From NCBI RefSeq assembly GCF_037996645.1, contig NZ_JBBMXV010000004.1, positions 149,684-213,683 of the forward strand: 64,000 nucleotides of DNA. The letters are read 5' to 3'. This DNA comes from Halalkalicoccus tibetensis. GTDB lineage: Archaea; Halobacteriota; Halobacteria; Halobacteriales; Halalkalicoccaceae. Under the pieces are notes generated by a model that saw only the letters and a program-made list of their open reading frames with translations, ran no database searches and had not been told where the DNA came from. A program made the translations under genes and the position numbers. Shown one piece after another: positions 25,264-33,122 of the stretch (the stretch's first letter is position 1; each line of letters begins with the position of its first letter).

Positions 25264-25272
25264 CCATAAGAG
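25264..25272 (-). promoter_or_regulatory. TATA-like box of the SRP RNA gene
   Basis: CTCTTATGG on the minus strand ends about 18 bases before the inferred RNA 5' end. This supports transcription from here and suggests the 5' end lies a few bases in. Confidence 0.45.
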
Positions 25273-25299
25273 GGTTTCGCCTCACCGCCCTCGTGCGCT

Positions 25300-25719
25300 T
25301 TACAGCACGCCCAGCGCCCGCGCGTAGAGACCCGCGGCGACCGCCGTGAGTGCGGAGAAGGCCAGAACGAACCAGCGGTGATACGCGAGCCAGTCCTGGG
25401 TGGTGATCCCCGTCACGGCGTCGGGCGTCAGCGAGACGATCCACTCGATCGACATCACGGTCATGAACAGCCCGATCACCAGCGCCGCGCCGGCGATCGT
25501 CACCGGGTCCGAGCGTTCGCCGAGCCCCGCCCCGAGGACGACGATCGCGACGGCGGCGAAGACGCCGACGAGCCGCGGACCGAAGAAGCCGGCCTCGTAG
25601 TAGATGGCGAGCCCGGTCGCGGCGTCCTCCGGGAGGGCGACGTAGGGCGCGATGACGGCGCCGATGACGGCCAGGCAGGCGGCGATCCCCAGCTGCGGGG
25701 CGCGTCGCGTGAGGTCCAT
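25300..25719 (-). CDS. Membrane protein, four predicted helices
   Basis: Starts at MDLTRRAPQLG (cat at 25717-25719); the open frame extends 21 codons further without similarity. About 139 residues with four hydrophobic segments (IAACLAVIGAVIAPYVAL, LVGVFAAVAIVVLGAGL, IAGAALVIGLFMTVMSI, WFVLAFSALTAVAAGLY). No family can be named with confidence. It reads toward, and ends 27 bases before, the SRP RNA promoter on the same strand. Confidence 0.65.
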   Translation of the reverse strand: MDLTRRAPQLGIAACLAVIGAVIAPYVALPEDAATGLAIYYEAGFFGPRLVGVFAAVAIVVLGAGLGERSDPVTIAGAALVIGLFMTVMSIEWIVSLTPDAVTGITTQDWLAYHRWFVLAFSALTAVAAGLYARALGVL

Positions 25720-25805
25720 ATCGGGGGGTTCGGCCGACCGGAACCTAAAGTCGGCGTTCACGGACGAACGTAACACCCACATAGCACCGGAAAAAACGAT
25801 GGGGT

Positions 25806-26162
25806 ATGGGACTCGGAAGCACCACCAAGAAGATCCAGATGATGGCCGACAAGGCCGAACAGCTCTACGCGCAGCTCAACGAGGTCAAGAAACAGCTCGA
25901 GGACCTCCGCACGAAGGTCGACACGACCCACGACACGATCTCCGAGCTCGAGGTCCGCCACCAGCAGAACCGCGCGATCCTCGAGGCGCTCGCCGAGGAG
26001 CAGGGGATCGACGTCGAGCAGGTGATCACCGACGCCTCGATCGAGGACGCCGAAAGCCGGACGGGCGACGACGGGCCCGACGCCGCCCCCGACGAGGTCG
26101 CTCCGGGCGAGCCTGACGAGCCCGCCGGGACTACCGGAACCGCCGGCGACGACGCCGCCTGA
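25806..26162 (+). CDS. DUF5798 family coiled-coil protein
   Basis: A 118-residue protein. MGLGSTTKKIQMMADKAEQL is followed by heptad-rich helix (QLNEVKKQLEDLRTKVDTTH), then IDVEQVITDA and a Pro/Asp/Glu-rich disordered tail. This matches the haloarchaeal DUF5798 family. Likely an oligomeric coiled coil; function unknown. A promoter region of about 25 bases precedes the ATG. Confidence 0.75.
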   Translation: MGLGSTTKKIQMMADKAEQLYAQLNEVKKQLEDLRTKVDTTHDTISELEVRHQQNRAILEALAEEQGIDVEQVITDASIEDAESRTGDDGPDAAPDEVAPGEPDEPAGTTGTAGDDAA

Positions 26163-26203
26163 ACCGAGACCAGTTAAGTAGCTCCGGCAAGCATTGCCAG
26201 TCG

Positions 26204-27178
26204 ATGAGCGCCCCTCCCGTCGACAGCGTTCTGGAGACCGTGGGTCGGACGCCGCTGGTCTCCCTGCAGGCCGCCCCCGATTCGGTCCCCGTCTACGCCA
26301 AGCTCGAGTCGTTCAACCCCGGCGCGAGCGTCAAGGACCGCATCGGGAAGTACATGCTCGAACGGATGCTCGAGCGGGGCGACGTCTCGCCGGGCGGGAC
26401 GGTGATCGAGCCCACCGCCGGCAACACGGGGATCGGGATCGCCGTCGCGGCCGGCCAGCTCGATCTGGACGCCGTCTTCGTCGTCCCCGAGCGATTTAGC
26501 GTCGAAAAACAGCAGCTCATGGCCGCGCTCGGTGCCGAGGTGATCAACACGCCCACCAGCGAGGGGATGGGCGGCGCGATCGATCGGGCCCACGAGCTCG
26601 CCGAGGAGCTCGACGACAGCGTGGTCCCCCAGCAGTTCGCGAACCCGCTGAACACCGAGGCCCACTACGAGACGACCGCTCCCGAGGTTTACGGGGCGCT
26701 GGAGGGCGAGGTCGGTGCGGTCGTCGCCGGCTGCGGGACCGCGGGCACGCTGATGGGCCTTGCGAGGTATGCCCGCGAGCAGGACCCCGGCACCTACATC
26801 GGGGCGGTCGAACCCGAGGGCTCGCTGTACGCGACGACCAAAGGGGCCGAAAGTGAGGAGGGCGAGTACAAAACGGAGGGGATCGGCACCCACGACCCCG
26901 CGACCAACGAGCTGTTCGAGCCCGAACTGGTCGACGACGTGCTCCAAGTGGGCGACCGGGAGACCCACGACGAGCTCAAACGCCTCGCGAGCGAGGAAGG
27001 GCACTTGGTCGCCTCCAGCGCGGGCGCGGCGAGCGTCGCCGCGGTACGAGTGGCCGAGCGGATCGCGGCGGGCGAACTCGAGGTCCCCTACGACAGCGTG
27101 GTTACGGTCTTCCCGGACTCGAGCGAGCGATACCTCTCGAAGGGGATCTATCGGGAGTTCGAGGAGTGGGAGGATTAG
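26204..27178 (+). CDS. Cysteine synthase family (PLP beta-synthase)
   Basis: A 324-residue PLP-dependent enzyme. The Schiff-base lysine lies in NPGASVKDRIGKYML (Lys about residue 44). TAGNTGIGIAVAA binds the substrate carboxylate, and CGTAGTLMG binds the cofactor phosphate. The overall order fits O-acetylserine or O-phosphoserine sulphhydrylase, or cystathionine beta-synthase core; the acceptor cannot be decided. The regulatory CBS domain is absent. It converges on the CoA-binding protein gene and overlaps it by 4 bases. Confidence 0.9.
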   Translation: MSAPPVDSVLETVGRTPLVSLQAAPDSVPVYAKLESFNPGASVKDRIGKYMLERMLERGDVSPGGTVIEPTAGNTGIGIAVAAGQLDLDAVFVVPERFSVEKQQLMAALGAEVINTPTSEGMGGAIDRAHELAEELDDSVVPQQFANPLNTEAHYETTAPEVYGALEGEVGAVVAGCGTAGTLMGLARYAREQDPGTYIGAVEPEGSLYATTKGAESEEGEYKTEGIGTHDPATNELFEPELVDDVLQVGDRETHDELKRLASEEGHLVASSAGAASVAAVRVAERIAAGELEVPYDSVVTVFPDSSERYLSKGIYREFEEWED

Positions 27179-27588
27179 GGTGCGTGCAGGCGCTGGTGTT
27201 CGACCTTCATACAGCGGTCGGGAACGACGTGGATCCCCGCCTCCTCGGCACGGGCTTCGGCGTCGGGATCGGAGATGCCGAGCTGGAGCCAGAGCACCTT
27301 GGCGTCGTCGCGTTCGAGGGTCTCGTCGACGATCCCCGCCACCTCCTCGCTCGGGCGGAAGACGTCGACGATGTCGATCTCCTCCTCGACGGCCGAGAGC
27401 GAGTCGTAGGCGCGCTCGTCGAGGATTTCGTCAGCGTTCGGGTTGACCGGGATCACGTCATAGCCGTGTTCGGTGAGGTATCTCGGGATCTCGTGGGCGT
27501 CCTTGCCCGGGGTTGACGAACAGCCGACGACGGCGACTGTGCGAAGGCCGAGCAGCTCGCGCAACTCGGCATCGCTCTCGACTGGCAT
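27175..27588 (-). CDS. CoA-binding domain protein
   Basis: A 137-residue Rossmann-fold protein of the CoA-binding (COG1832/YccU) type: TVAVVGCSSTPGKDAHEIPR near the N terminus, then GYDVIPVNPNADEILDERAY. It ends with PDRCMKVEHQRLH, as in the family. Function unknown; some members protect enzymes or bind CoA. It overlaps the end of the cysteine synthase gene by 4 bases, tail to tail. Confidence 0.88.
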   Translation of the reverse strand: MPVESDAELRELLGLRTVAVVGCSSTPGKDAHEIPRYLTEHGYDVIPVNPNADEILDERAYDSLSAVEEEIDIVDVFRPSEEVAGIVDETLERDDAKVLWLQLGISDPDAEARAEEAGIHVVPDRCMKVEHQRLHAP

Positions 27589-27646
27589 ACACGGACCGAG
27601 TACGCCCCTCGGAATAACGCTTCTGACCGCGGCCGATCCTACGCGA

Positions 27647-28495
27647 TCAGACCGGAACGACGGGCGCGGCCCGCCCGAGGACGAACGCCGCCGCCGCGAG
27701 GAACATCCCGTACTTCAGGCGCTTCTGGCCCGCCGTCGGGTCCCGAAAGCTCGTCGCTGCCGCCCAGAGCATCACGGCGTTCGCCGGGAGCACGGCGAGC
27801 AGGTAGAGGTCGCCGAGCTCGCCCAACAGGTACGGAAGCGGGCTCGCGAGCACGGCCACGAGGAGACAGGCGATGCCGACCCACAGCGCGGGGCGCTCGC
27901 CGATCGCGATGGGCAGCGTGTTCAGCCCCTCCTCGCGGTCGCCCGCGACGTCCTCGACGTCCTTGATCACCTCCCGCGTGAACGTCGAGAGGGCGGCGAG
28001 AACGAACAGCACGCCCGGCGCGGCGACGTTTCCCACCGCGGCGCCGCCGAACAGGAAGGTGCTGCCCCCGAGGGCGGCGACGACGGCGTTTCCAACTCCA
28101 GGGAGACCCTTGAACAGCTGCGTGTAGGCGACCAGCAGGAGGAGGTTCACGATAGCGATCCCGATCGCCAGCGGCGGGAGGGACAGCGCGAGGACGACGG
28201 CCCCGGCGAACAGCGCGAGGCTGAACGCGAGCGCGCCCCGCGGCGAGACGGCTCCTCTAGGAATCGGGCGGCCGGGCTGGTTGATCCGGTCGATCTCCCG
28301 GTCGAAGTAGTCGTTGATCGCGTTGCCCGCGCCGGTGGCGAAGACGGTCGCGCCGGCCGCGGCGCCCGCGGCGAGCGGGGCGTCGAGCAGCCCGCCGGCG
28401 ACGAACGCCCCGATCAGGGTCAGGACACCCGCGACGAGCGCGTTGACCGGCCGTGTGAGCTCGAGCAGCCCCCGCCCCGTCGCCCTGACAGCCAT
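27647..28495 (-). CDS. UbiA prenyltransferase (archaeal lipid DGGGP synthase)
   Basis: A 282-residue UbiA-superfamily protein with about eight transmembrane helices. The first Asp-rich motif is NDYFDREIDRINQPGRP; the second is KDVEDVAGDREEGLNTLP. In archaea this family member is usually digeranylgeranylglyceryl phosphate synthase, which adds the second geranylgeranyl chain to glycerol-1-phosphate in membrane-lipid synthesis. The Mg ions bound by these aspartates hold the prenyl diphosphate. It follows the creatininase-like gene, 39 bases downstream. Confidence 0.88.
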   Translation of the reverse strand: MAVRATGRGLLELTRPVNALVAGVLTLIGAFVAGGLLDAPLAAGAAAGATVFATGAGNAINDYFDREIDRINQPGRPIPRGAVSPRGALAFSLALFAGAVVLALSLPPLAIGIAIVNLLLLVAYTQLFKGLPGVGNAVVAALGGSTFLFGGAAVGNVAAPGVLFVLAALSTFTREVIKDVEDVAGDREEGLNTLPIAIGERPALWVGIACLLVAVLASPLPYLLGELGDLYLLAVLPANAVMLWAAATSFRDPTAGQKRLKYGMFLAAAAFVLGRAAPVVPV

Positions 28496-28534
28496 TACTC
28501 GCCCTCCACGAGCGGGGGGGATAAAAGGCCCGTC

Positions 28535-29308
28535 TCAGCCCGACCCCTCGAGCGCCTCGACGAGCGAGGCGGTCTTCGAGACCACCCGTTCGACCAGCGC
28601 CTCGCCCGCCTCCGCGCTCGCGGCGGTCGGATCGCCGAGGTTCCCAGTCGGTGTGAGCTCGTCCATCTCCTCGGCCGAGAGCGCCCAGCCGACCTCGTTG
28701 TCGCCGAGAGCGTCGTAGTCGGTTAGCGGGAGCGACTCGTCGGGTCCCGCGACCGGCTCCGCCCGGTCCATCTCGACGAGCTCGGGAAAGAGCGCGAGCA
28801 TCATGCTCGTCTCGAACTCCGAGGCGTGAAAGGACAGCTCGCTCTCGCGGATCTCGCTTGCGACGTCCGCGAAGAGGGTCACGAGGGGAACGTGGAACGC
28901 CCGTATCCCGTGGTCGGTTCTGAGGTCCCGGACCACGATCTCGAGCTCGGGGTCCTGGACGAGGTAGTGGCCGTTCACCAGCAACACGTTCTCGATGCCC
29001 CACTCGCCGGCCGAGACGCAGACGTCCCGGACGTACCGCCGGAACGTCTCGCTCTCGACGGTGACGGTCCCCGGCTTGAACGTGTGATGGGGACTCACCC
29101 CGTAGGGGATCGCGGGCGCGAGCAGGCAGGGGCTCCGCTCGGCGATCCGTCGACAGACCGCCTCGGGCATGAAGGTATCGACACCCAGCGGGAGATGCGG
29201 GCCGTGCTGTTCGGTGCTTCCCACGGGGAGCAACAGCGTTCCCGTCTCGTCGGTCGCGGCGTCGAGCTCCTCCCACGTCAGGTCGGCGATGGCGTAGCTC
29301 TCGATCAC
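28535..29308 (-). CDS. Creatininase-family amidohydrolase
   Basis: A 257-residue protein. Metal-binding motif GSTEQHGPHLPLGVDTF (Glu, His, Asp ligands) near the start, then NVLLVNGHYLVQDPELE and SFHASEFETSMML with further His/Glu ligands. The family includes creatininase, the FAPy hydrolase ArfB and the mycofactocin peptidase; substrate is unresolved. Likely cytoplasmic and metal-dependent. Upstream of the UbiA gene on the same strand. Confidence 0.9.
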   Translation of the reverse strand: MIESYAIADLTWEELDAATDETGTLLLPVGSTEQHGPHLPLGVDTFMPEAVCRRIAERSPCLLAPAIPYGVSPHHTFKPGTVTVESETFRRYVRDVCVSAGEWGIENVLLVNGHYLVQDPELEIVVRDLRTDHGIRAFHVPLVTLFADVASEIRESELSFHASEFETSMMLALFPELVEMDRAEPVAGPDESLPLTDYDALGDNEVGWALSAEEMDELTPTGNLGDPTAASAEAGEALVERVVSKTASLVEALEGSG

Positions 29309-29354
29309 GTCGTTCCCTTCCCGGACCCGGTAATAAGTGATCCTGCCGGGCCAA

Positions 29355-29540
29355 TCAGCGCTTCTCGATCCGGTAGATGACGCCGACGTCGCTCGTCGAG
29401 AGGTCGGCCCGGCGCTGGCTCGCCTCGCGATGGGTCTCGAACGGTCCCTCGACCACCGTTTCGCCGGTGAGGATGTAGTAATCCGACACGGATTCCGTTC
29501 GCGAACCCCGCGGATAGCCGTTTCGCTCGCCCGATCCCAT
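29355..29540 (-). CDS. Small conserved-type haloarchaeal protein (61 residues)
   Basis: Reads MGSGERNGYPRGSR then DYYILTGETVVEGPFETHRE and ends VGVIYRIEKR. The pattern resembles short haloarchaeal proteins of unknown function with a YYIL...G...GPF...A strand/helix core. A start further in is possible (V18 region), since the first 15 residues are not clearly conserved. Divergent from the 68-residue gene downstream. Confidence 0.55.
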   Translation of the reverse strand: MGSGERNGYPRGSRTESVSDYYILTGETVVEGPFETHREASQRRADLSTSDVGVIYRIEKR

Positions 29541-29673
29541 GCAGGTGCAAGCCGAATTATTAGATATATACAGTGACTTCGTTCATTCCCGTCCGGGACG
29601 ACGTGGGGCGTTCATCCGCAGCCTCGTTACTGCCCCCGTCCCCGGAACATCGAACACACTCATACCGCTATCC

Positions 29674-29880
29674 ATGGGCCACTCACAACGACAGTCGGAA
29701 CCGAAGGGGGAACTGCGTCCACAATCAACGGCCGTCGACGAGCCGCCCACGAACGAGAACGGCGAGTACGTCTGTAGTCGCCGTTGTGCGAACGGAACGC
29801 GCTGCATGATCACGGTCTCGCTCCCGAACATATCGTGTCACCAGCACGATCAGTCGAAGCCAATCGTCACCGAGGAGTGA
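29674..29880 (+). CDS. Small Cys/His protein, DUF5763-like
   Basis: ATG at 29674 gives a 68-residue protein whose C-terminal half reads VCSRRCANGTRC...ISCHQHD. The C-x3-C-x5-C...C-x2-H spacing resembles the small zinc-binding DUF5763-type motif. An open frame starts earlier at 29539, but those residues look like shadow coding. No function can be stated. Confidence 0.45.
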   Translation: MGHSQRQSEPKGELRPQSTAVDEPPTNENGEYVCSRRCANGTRCMITVSLPNISCHQHDQSKPIVTEE

Positions 29881-29968
29881 GCGAAAGGGGGACCCGCGAC
29901 CCTCGGCCCGATCGAGGCGACGGGACTCGCGCGCCACATACATAGGCCTCGACCCCCTATCGAACGGT

Positions 29969-30502
29969 ATGACGAGCGAAACTGCGACGTTCGGCGGCGG
30001 CTGTTTCTGGTGTACCGAGGCCGCGATGAAGGAACTGGAGGGTGTCAGGTCGGTCACCTCGGGCTACGCCGGCGGCGAAACCGCGGACCCGAGCTACGAG
30101 GCGGTCTGTTCGGGAAGCACGGGCCACGCGGAGGTCGTCCAGGTCGAGTACGACCCCGGGACGATCACCTACGACGAACTGCTCGAGGTCTTCTTCGCGA
30201 CCCACGACCCGACCCAGCTGAACCGCCAGGGCCCCGACGTCGGCAGCCAGTACCGATCGATCGTGCTCGCCCACGACGACGAGCAGCGCGAGCAGGCGGC
30301 GGCCTACATCGAGGCGCTCAACGAGGAGTACAGCGACGACGTCGTGACCGAGCTCGAACCGCTCGAACGGTTCTGGGCGGCCGAGGAGCACCACCAGGAC
30401 TACTTCGAGAAGAACCCCACCGACGCCTACTGCCGGATGCACGCCCAGCCGAAGGTCGAGAAGGTCCGCGAACGGTTCCAGAGCAAGCTCCAGCAGGCCT
30501 GA
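29969..30502 (+). CDS. msrA: Peptide-methionine (S)-S-oxide reductase MsrA
   Basis: A 177-residue MsrA. The active-site Cys12 is in GGGCFWCTEA, with Cys15 next to it, and EGVRSVTSGYAGG and DPTQLNRQGPDVGSQYRS follow, matching the family. It repairs methionine-S-sulphoxide in proteins after oxidative stress. The gene is monocistronic with its own upstream region. Confidence 0.95.
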   Translation: MTSETATFGGGCFWCTEAAMKELEGVRSVTSGYAGGETADPSYEAVCSGSTGHAEVVQVEYDPGTITYDELLEVFFATHDPTQLNRQGPDVGSQYRSIVLAHDDEQREQAAAYIEALNEEYSDDVVTELEPLERFWAAEEHHQDYFEKNPTDAYCRMHAQPKVEKVRERFQSKLQQA

Positions 30503-30670
30503 CCCGGGCGATTTCCCGGCGCGTGCATCGTTTTCCAGCCCTACCCATCTGGACCTCGGGCCGTCCCCCTCCTTTCGACGGCCCGTCACCTCGTTGTCGT
30601 CCTATCGGCATCGACACCGTTCTCGATCCGTTCCCTGCCACTCTTCGACTACGGTCCCACCTAATCCATT

Positions 30671-30682
30671 CCGTATATATAG
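30671..30682 (+). promoter_or_regulatory. TATA-like box and SD-like site of the lipoprotein gene
   Basis: CCGTATATATAG, followed by GAAAGGAGT (30714-30722) 12 bases before the ATG at 30735. The strong Shine-Dalgarno-like site is unusual beside the mostly leaderless genes here, and it supports that start. Confidence 0.45.
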
Positions 30683-30734
30683 TCGAAACAAAATTATCGG
30701 AATAGATAAATAAGAAAGGAGTCAATAGGCTGCC

Positions 30735-31241
30735 ATGCAACGGAGGAAATTCCTACTGACGACCGGCGCGGCGACCACGGCGCTCCTCGCGGGTTGCACC
30801 GGCGACGACGAGGAGGAAGACGACGCCGACCTCGACGACGCCGAGGCCGAAGCCGCCGAGGACGAGGACGGAAACGGTGGGGACGAGGAGGAAGAAGGGG
30901 ACGGAGGGGACGAAGAGGACGACATCGACCCCGAGGAGGCCCTCGAGGACGAGGACACCGAATCGACGGTCGAAGGGTTAGAGCTCGTCGAACACGAGCT
31001 CGTCTCGGACGAGTTCAGCGCCCAGGTCGAGGGCGTCGTCGCGAACGAGACGGGCGAGGAGCTCGGCTACGTCGAGGTCGGCGTCGTCCTCTACAACGAG
31101 GAGGAACAGCGTATCGGGGACTCCTTTACCAACACGACGGACCTCCCCGACGGCCAGGAGTGGGCCTTCGAGGTCCTGCTGACGGAGGACGCCGACGACA
31201 TCGACGACTACGACATCACGGTGACCGACAGCGCGTTCTGA
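30735..31241 (+). CDS. Tat-exported lipoprotein with an FxLYD-like domain
   Basis: A 168-residue protein. Twin-arginine signal QRRKFLLTTGAATTALLAGC, with a lipobox ending at the Cys, is followed by a highly acidic linker (residues about 25-75). A beta-rich domain (LVSDEFSAQVEGVVANETGE, VEVGVVLYNEEEQRIGDSFT) resembles FxLYD-type modules. Anchored outside the cell by a lipid. Function unknown. The acidic linker is typical of haloarchaeal surface proteins. Confidence 0.75.
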   Translation: MQRRKFLLTTGAATTALLAGCTGDDEEEDDADLDDAEAEAAEDEDGNGGDEEEEGDGGDEEDDIDPEEALEDEDTESTVEGLELVEHELVSDEFSAQVEGVVANETGEELGYVEVGVVLYNEEEQRIGDSFTNTTDLPDGQEWAFEVLLTEDADDIDDYDITVTDSAF

Positions 31242-31422
31242 ACCGATCGGGCCGTAGGGGGTCTTCGGGGACACACGGTCCGACGGTCGATCGATCAGCG
31301 ATCTCGGCAGCCGAATCAGTGCCGTACGAACCCGAATCGATCACATCGGAGAACGCCGTCGAGCTCTTACCGTGACGGTTCCGGGGAGAGCCACCGTGTC
31401 CGATCGACCCGGTCCGCCGTGA

Positions 31423-31818
31423 CTACCGACGGCCGAACTTCCAGACCGCGGACGACCCGGCCACAGTCATGACCAGCCCGGCGACCGCGGACGCGATGAT
31501 CCCCAGCTCCAGACCGGCGGTGAGGCTCTCGCCCGCCACGATGACGATGAACCCACCCAGCGCGGCAATGGCACCGGCAGTCGTCTTTCGCCACTCCATC
31601 CAGGCGAGAAGTCCCACCAGTGCCGCGACCGAGACGGTGACGAGACCGTCGGAGTCGATCCCCCAGAGGGACGGACCGACGTGCGTCCAGACGAGGAACC
31701 CGCTCGTCAACGCCCCGACGGACGCCACGAGTACGGACTGTCGCTCCGTCGATGCGGTCTCCAAGCTGGCGTCGGACTGACGGCCGTCTTTCGTGTTCAC
31801 GATCGAGTCACCCTCCAC
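31423..31818 (-). CDS. Membrane protein, about four helices
   Basis: A 131-residue protein with several hydrophobic segments (VLVASVGALTSGFLVWTHVG, LVTVSVAALVGLLAWMEW, AGAIAALGGFIVIVAGESL, IIASAVAGLVMTVAGSS). Polar first 28 residues. No known family recognised. Intergenic regions on both sides are longer than usual, which suggests single-gene transcription. Confidence 0.6.
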   Translation of the reverse strand: MEGDSIVNTKDGRQSDASLETASTERQSVLVASVGALTSGFLVWTHVGPSLWGIDSDGLVTVSVAALVGLLAWMEWRKTTAGAIAALGGFIVIVAGESLTAGLELGIIASAVAGLVMTVAGSSAVWKFGRR

Positions 31819-32204
31819 TGGCCACGCGAGACCGATAACGCCTGTGTTGTCGCCTGTTGCTCATTCGTTACTCAGGTCGGACGCCTCGAACTGCTGACGG
31901 TCCTGGTGATCGTCACGCCGAGCTTCTGCCGGTCGAAGCCGATCGAAACGGGGTCAGATCGCCAATCATTATACACCTCGTGTGACACACCGTTGAACTT
32001 CACCCCCGCCTACCGAGTCCGCTCTGTGTGGCTACTCTCGGATACCGACATCTCTTCGATACTTCCCTACGGTTTGGCTCCTGCCGATCGCACGAAGGCG
32101 ACGACCCGGAACATGGAACGACTTTGGATCAATCGACGGTTTCGTGGGTTCTTTTATAGGGCTCCCGACGCCGTCGTTTGGATTCAGTTCGATAGGAAAA
32201 CGCA
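31819..32204. other. Intergenic stretch, 385 bases, no gene seen
   Basis: I find no credible reading frame, RNA signature or repeat here. The right end abuts the 3' end of tRNA-Arg, which is transcribed leftwards. Confidence 0.5.
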
Positions 32205-32279
32205 TGGGCGCTGCAGGATTTGAACCCGCGGCAGCTTGGTCCGAAGCCAAGTACTCTGTCCAGACTGAGCTAAGCGCCC
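32205..32279 (-). tRNA. tRNA-Arg (anticodon TCG)
   Basis: The minus strand folds as a 75-nt cloverleaf. The acceptor stem GGGCGCT pairs with AGCGCCC, with A as discriminator. The anticodon stem CTTGG/CCAAG holds the loop CTTCGGA, giving anticodon TCG (Arg, CGA). The T-arm is GCGGGTTCAAATCCTGC. No CCA is encoded. A TATA-like box (ACTTATCAAC, minus strand) lies about 24-33 bases upstream. Confidence 0.95.
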
Positions 32280-32302
32280 GACACCTCCGATTCGGGGCTG
32301 GC

Positions 32303-32312
32303 GTTGATAAGT
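32303..32312 (-). promoter_or_regulatory. TATA-like box of tRNA-Arg
   Basis: ACTTATCAAC on the minus strand, 24-33 bases before the tRNA 5' end. Confidence 0.5.
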
Positions 32313-32324
32313 CCCGCGATTCTC

Positions 32325-32639
32325 TCAGAGATACGCCAGCCACCCGGCGAGCATCAGCACCACGCCGATCCCCATCCCGCTGTAGTTGATCATCCCGCTT
32401 GGGGTCATCAGCTCGCTGTAGACGATCAGCGGTATCGCCACGACGATCAGCGAACGGATCACCCATTTTCGCCGGCTCGAACCGCCCGACGTAGCGTCCG
32501 CCTCCAGATCCCGTCTGCTCGCCATCAGCTCGCCCGCCCGCTGTACACAGTCGTGTTCCGTCGAAAGTCGCCCCTCGATCCGCTCGCGCCACTCGCGCTC
32601 CTCGGCGTCCCTCGCATGGACGGCCGCTCGATCGCTCAT
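32325..32639 (-). CDS. Small membrane protein (104 residues)
   Basis: Starts MSDRAAVHARDAEEREWRER (a second ATG lies one codon upstream). Charged helix with HDCVQRAGELM, then two hydrophobic helices (WVIRSLIVVAIPLIVYSELM and YSGMGIGVVLMLAGWLAYL). Function unknown. It is the next gene upstream of tRNA-Arg, with 45 bases between them. Confidence 0.6.
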   Translation of the reverse strand: MSDRAAVHARDAEEREWRERIEGRLSTEHDCVQRAGELMASRRDLEADATSGGSSRRKWVIRSLIVVAIPLIVYSELMTPSGMINYSGMGIGVVLMLAGWLAYL

Positions 32640-32746
32640 CACCCCCCGTTCCCCTTCACCGTGCTTAACCCTTTGTCAGACGTATAGAAAGTTTGTGACA
32701 CGTTCCTCGTCGTTTTTATCCCTGTCCTTGGAATGTCCGGCAGGGG

Positions 32747-32754
32747 CTATAAAG
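32747..32754 (+). promoter_or_regulatory. TATA box for the gene at 32778
   Basis: CTATAAAG, 24-31 bases before the ATG at 32778; a leaderless arrangement. Confidence 0.55.
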
Positions 32755-32777
32755 GGCTCTCTCGTGTAGCATCGGGT

Positions 32778-33122
32778 ATGGTACTCGGATCGATCGTCGC
32801 GTTCGTCGTTGCACTGCTCGTCGGTGGGTTGGCGATCTACCTCAGCGCCAACGTCGTCATGGACGTCCAGGACTACAGCCACGCCGTGATCACGGCGCTC
32901 GTGGGGGCCATCGCCTGGGGGCTGACCGCCTGGATCCCGCTGTTCGGACCGATCCTCGCGCTGATCGTCTGGATCGGCGTGATCAACTGGCGCTACCCCG
33001 GCGGCTGGGTCGACGCCGCGATCATCGGCGTCATCGCGTGGCTCGCCGCGCTCGCGCTGCTGTTCGTGCTCAACAGCGTTCTGGGCCTCGGCGTCGGCGC
33101 GTTCGGCGTCCCGGGCGCCTAA
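32778..33122 (+). CDS. Four-helix integral membrane protein
   Basis: ATG at 32778 gives a 114-residue protein consisting almost entirely of membrane helices (VAFVVALLVGGLAIYLSANV, AVITALVGAIAWGLTAWIP, ILALIVWIGVINW, AAIIGVIAWLAALALLFVLN) and ending GVGAFGVPGA. No family recognised. An upstream extension of 15 codons is open, but the TATA-box spacing favours this start. Confidence 0.65.
   Translation: MVLGSIVAFVVALLVGGLAIYLSANVVMDVQDYSHAVITALVGAIAWGLTAWIPLFGPILALIVWIGVINWRYPGGWVDAAIIGVIAWLAALALLFVLNSVLGLGVGAFGVPGA

Noticed and set aside
29539-29673. Upstream extension of the small Cys/His protein
   Set aside because: The extra residues show no motif and overlap the divergent gene's start region; ATG at 29674 fits better.
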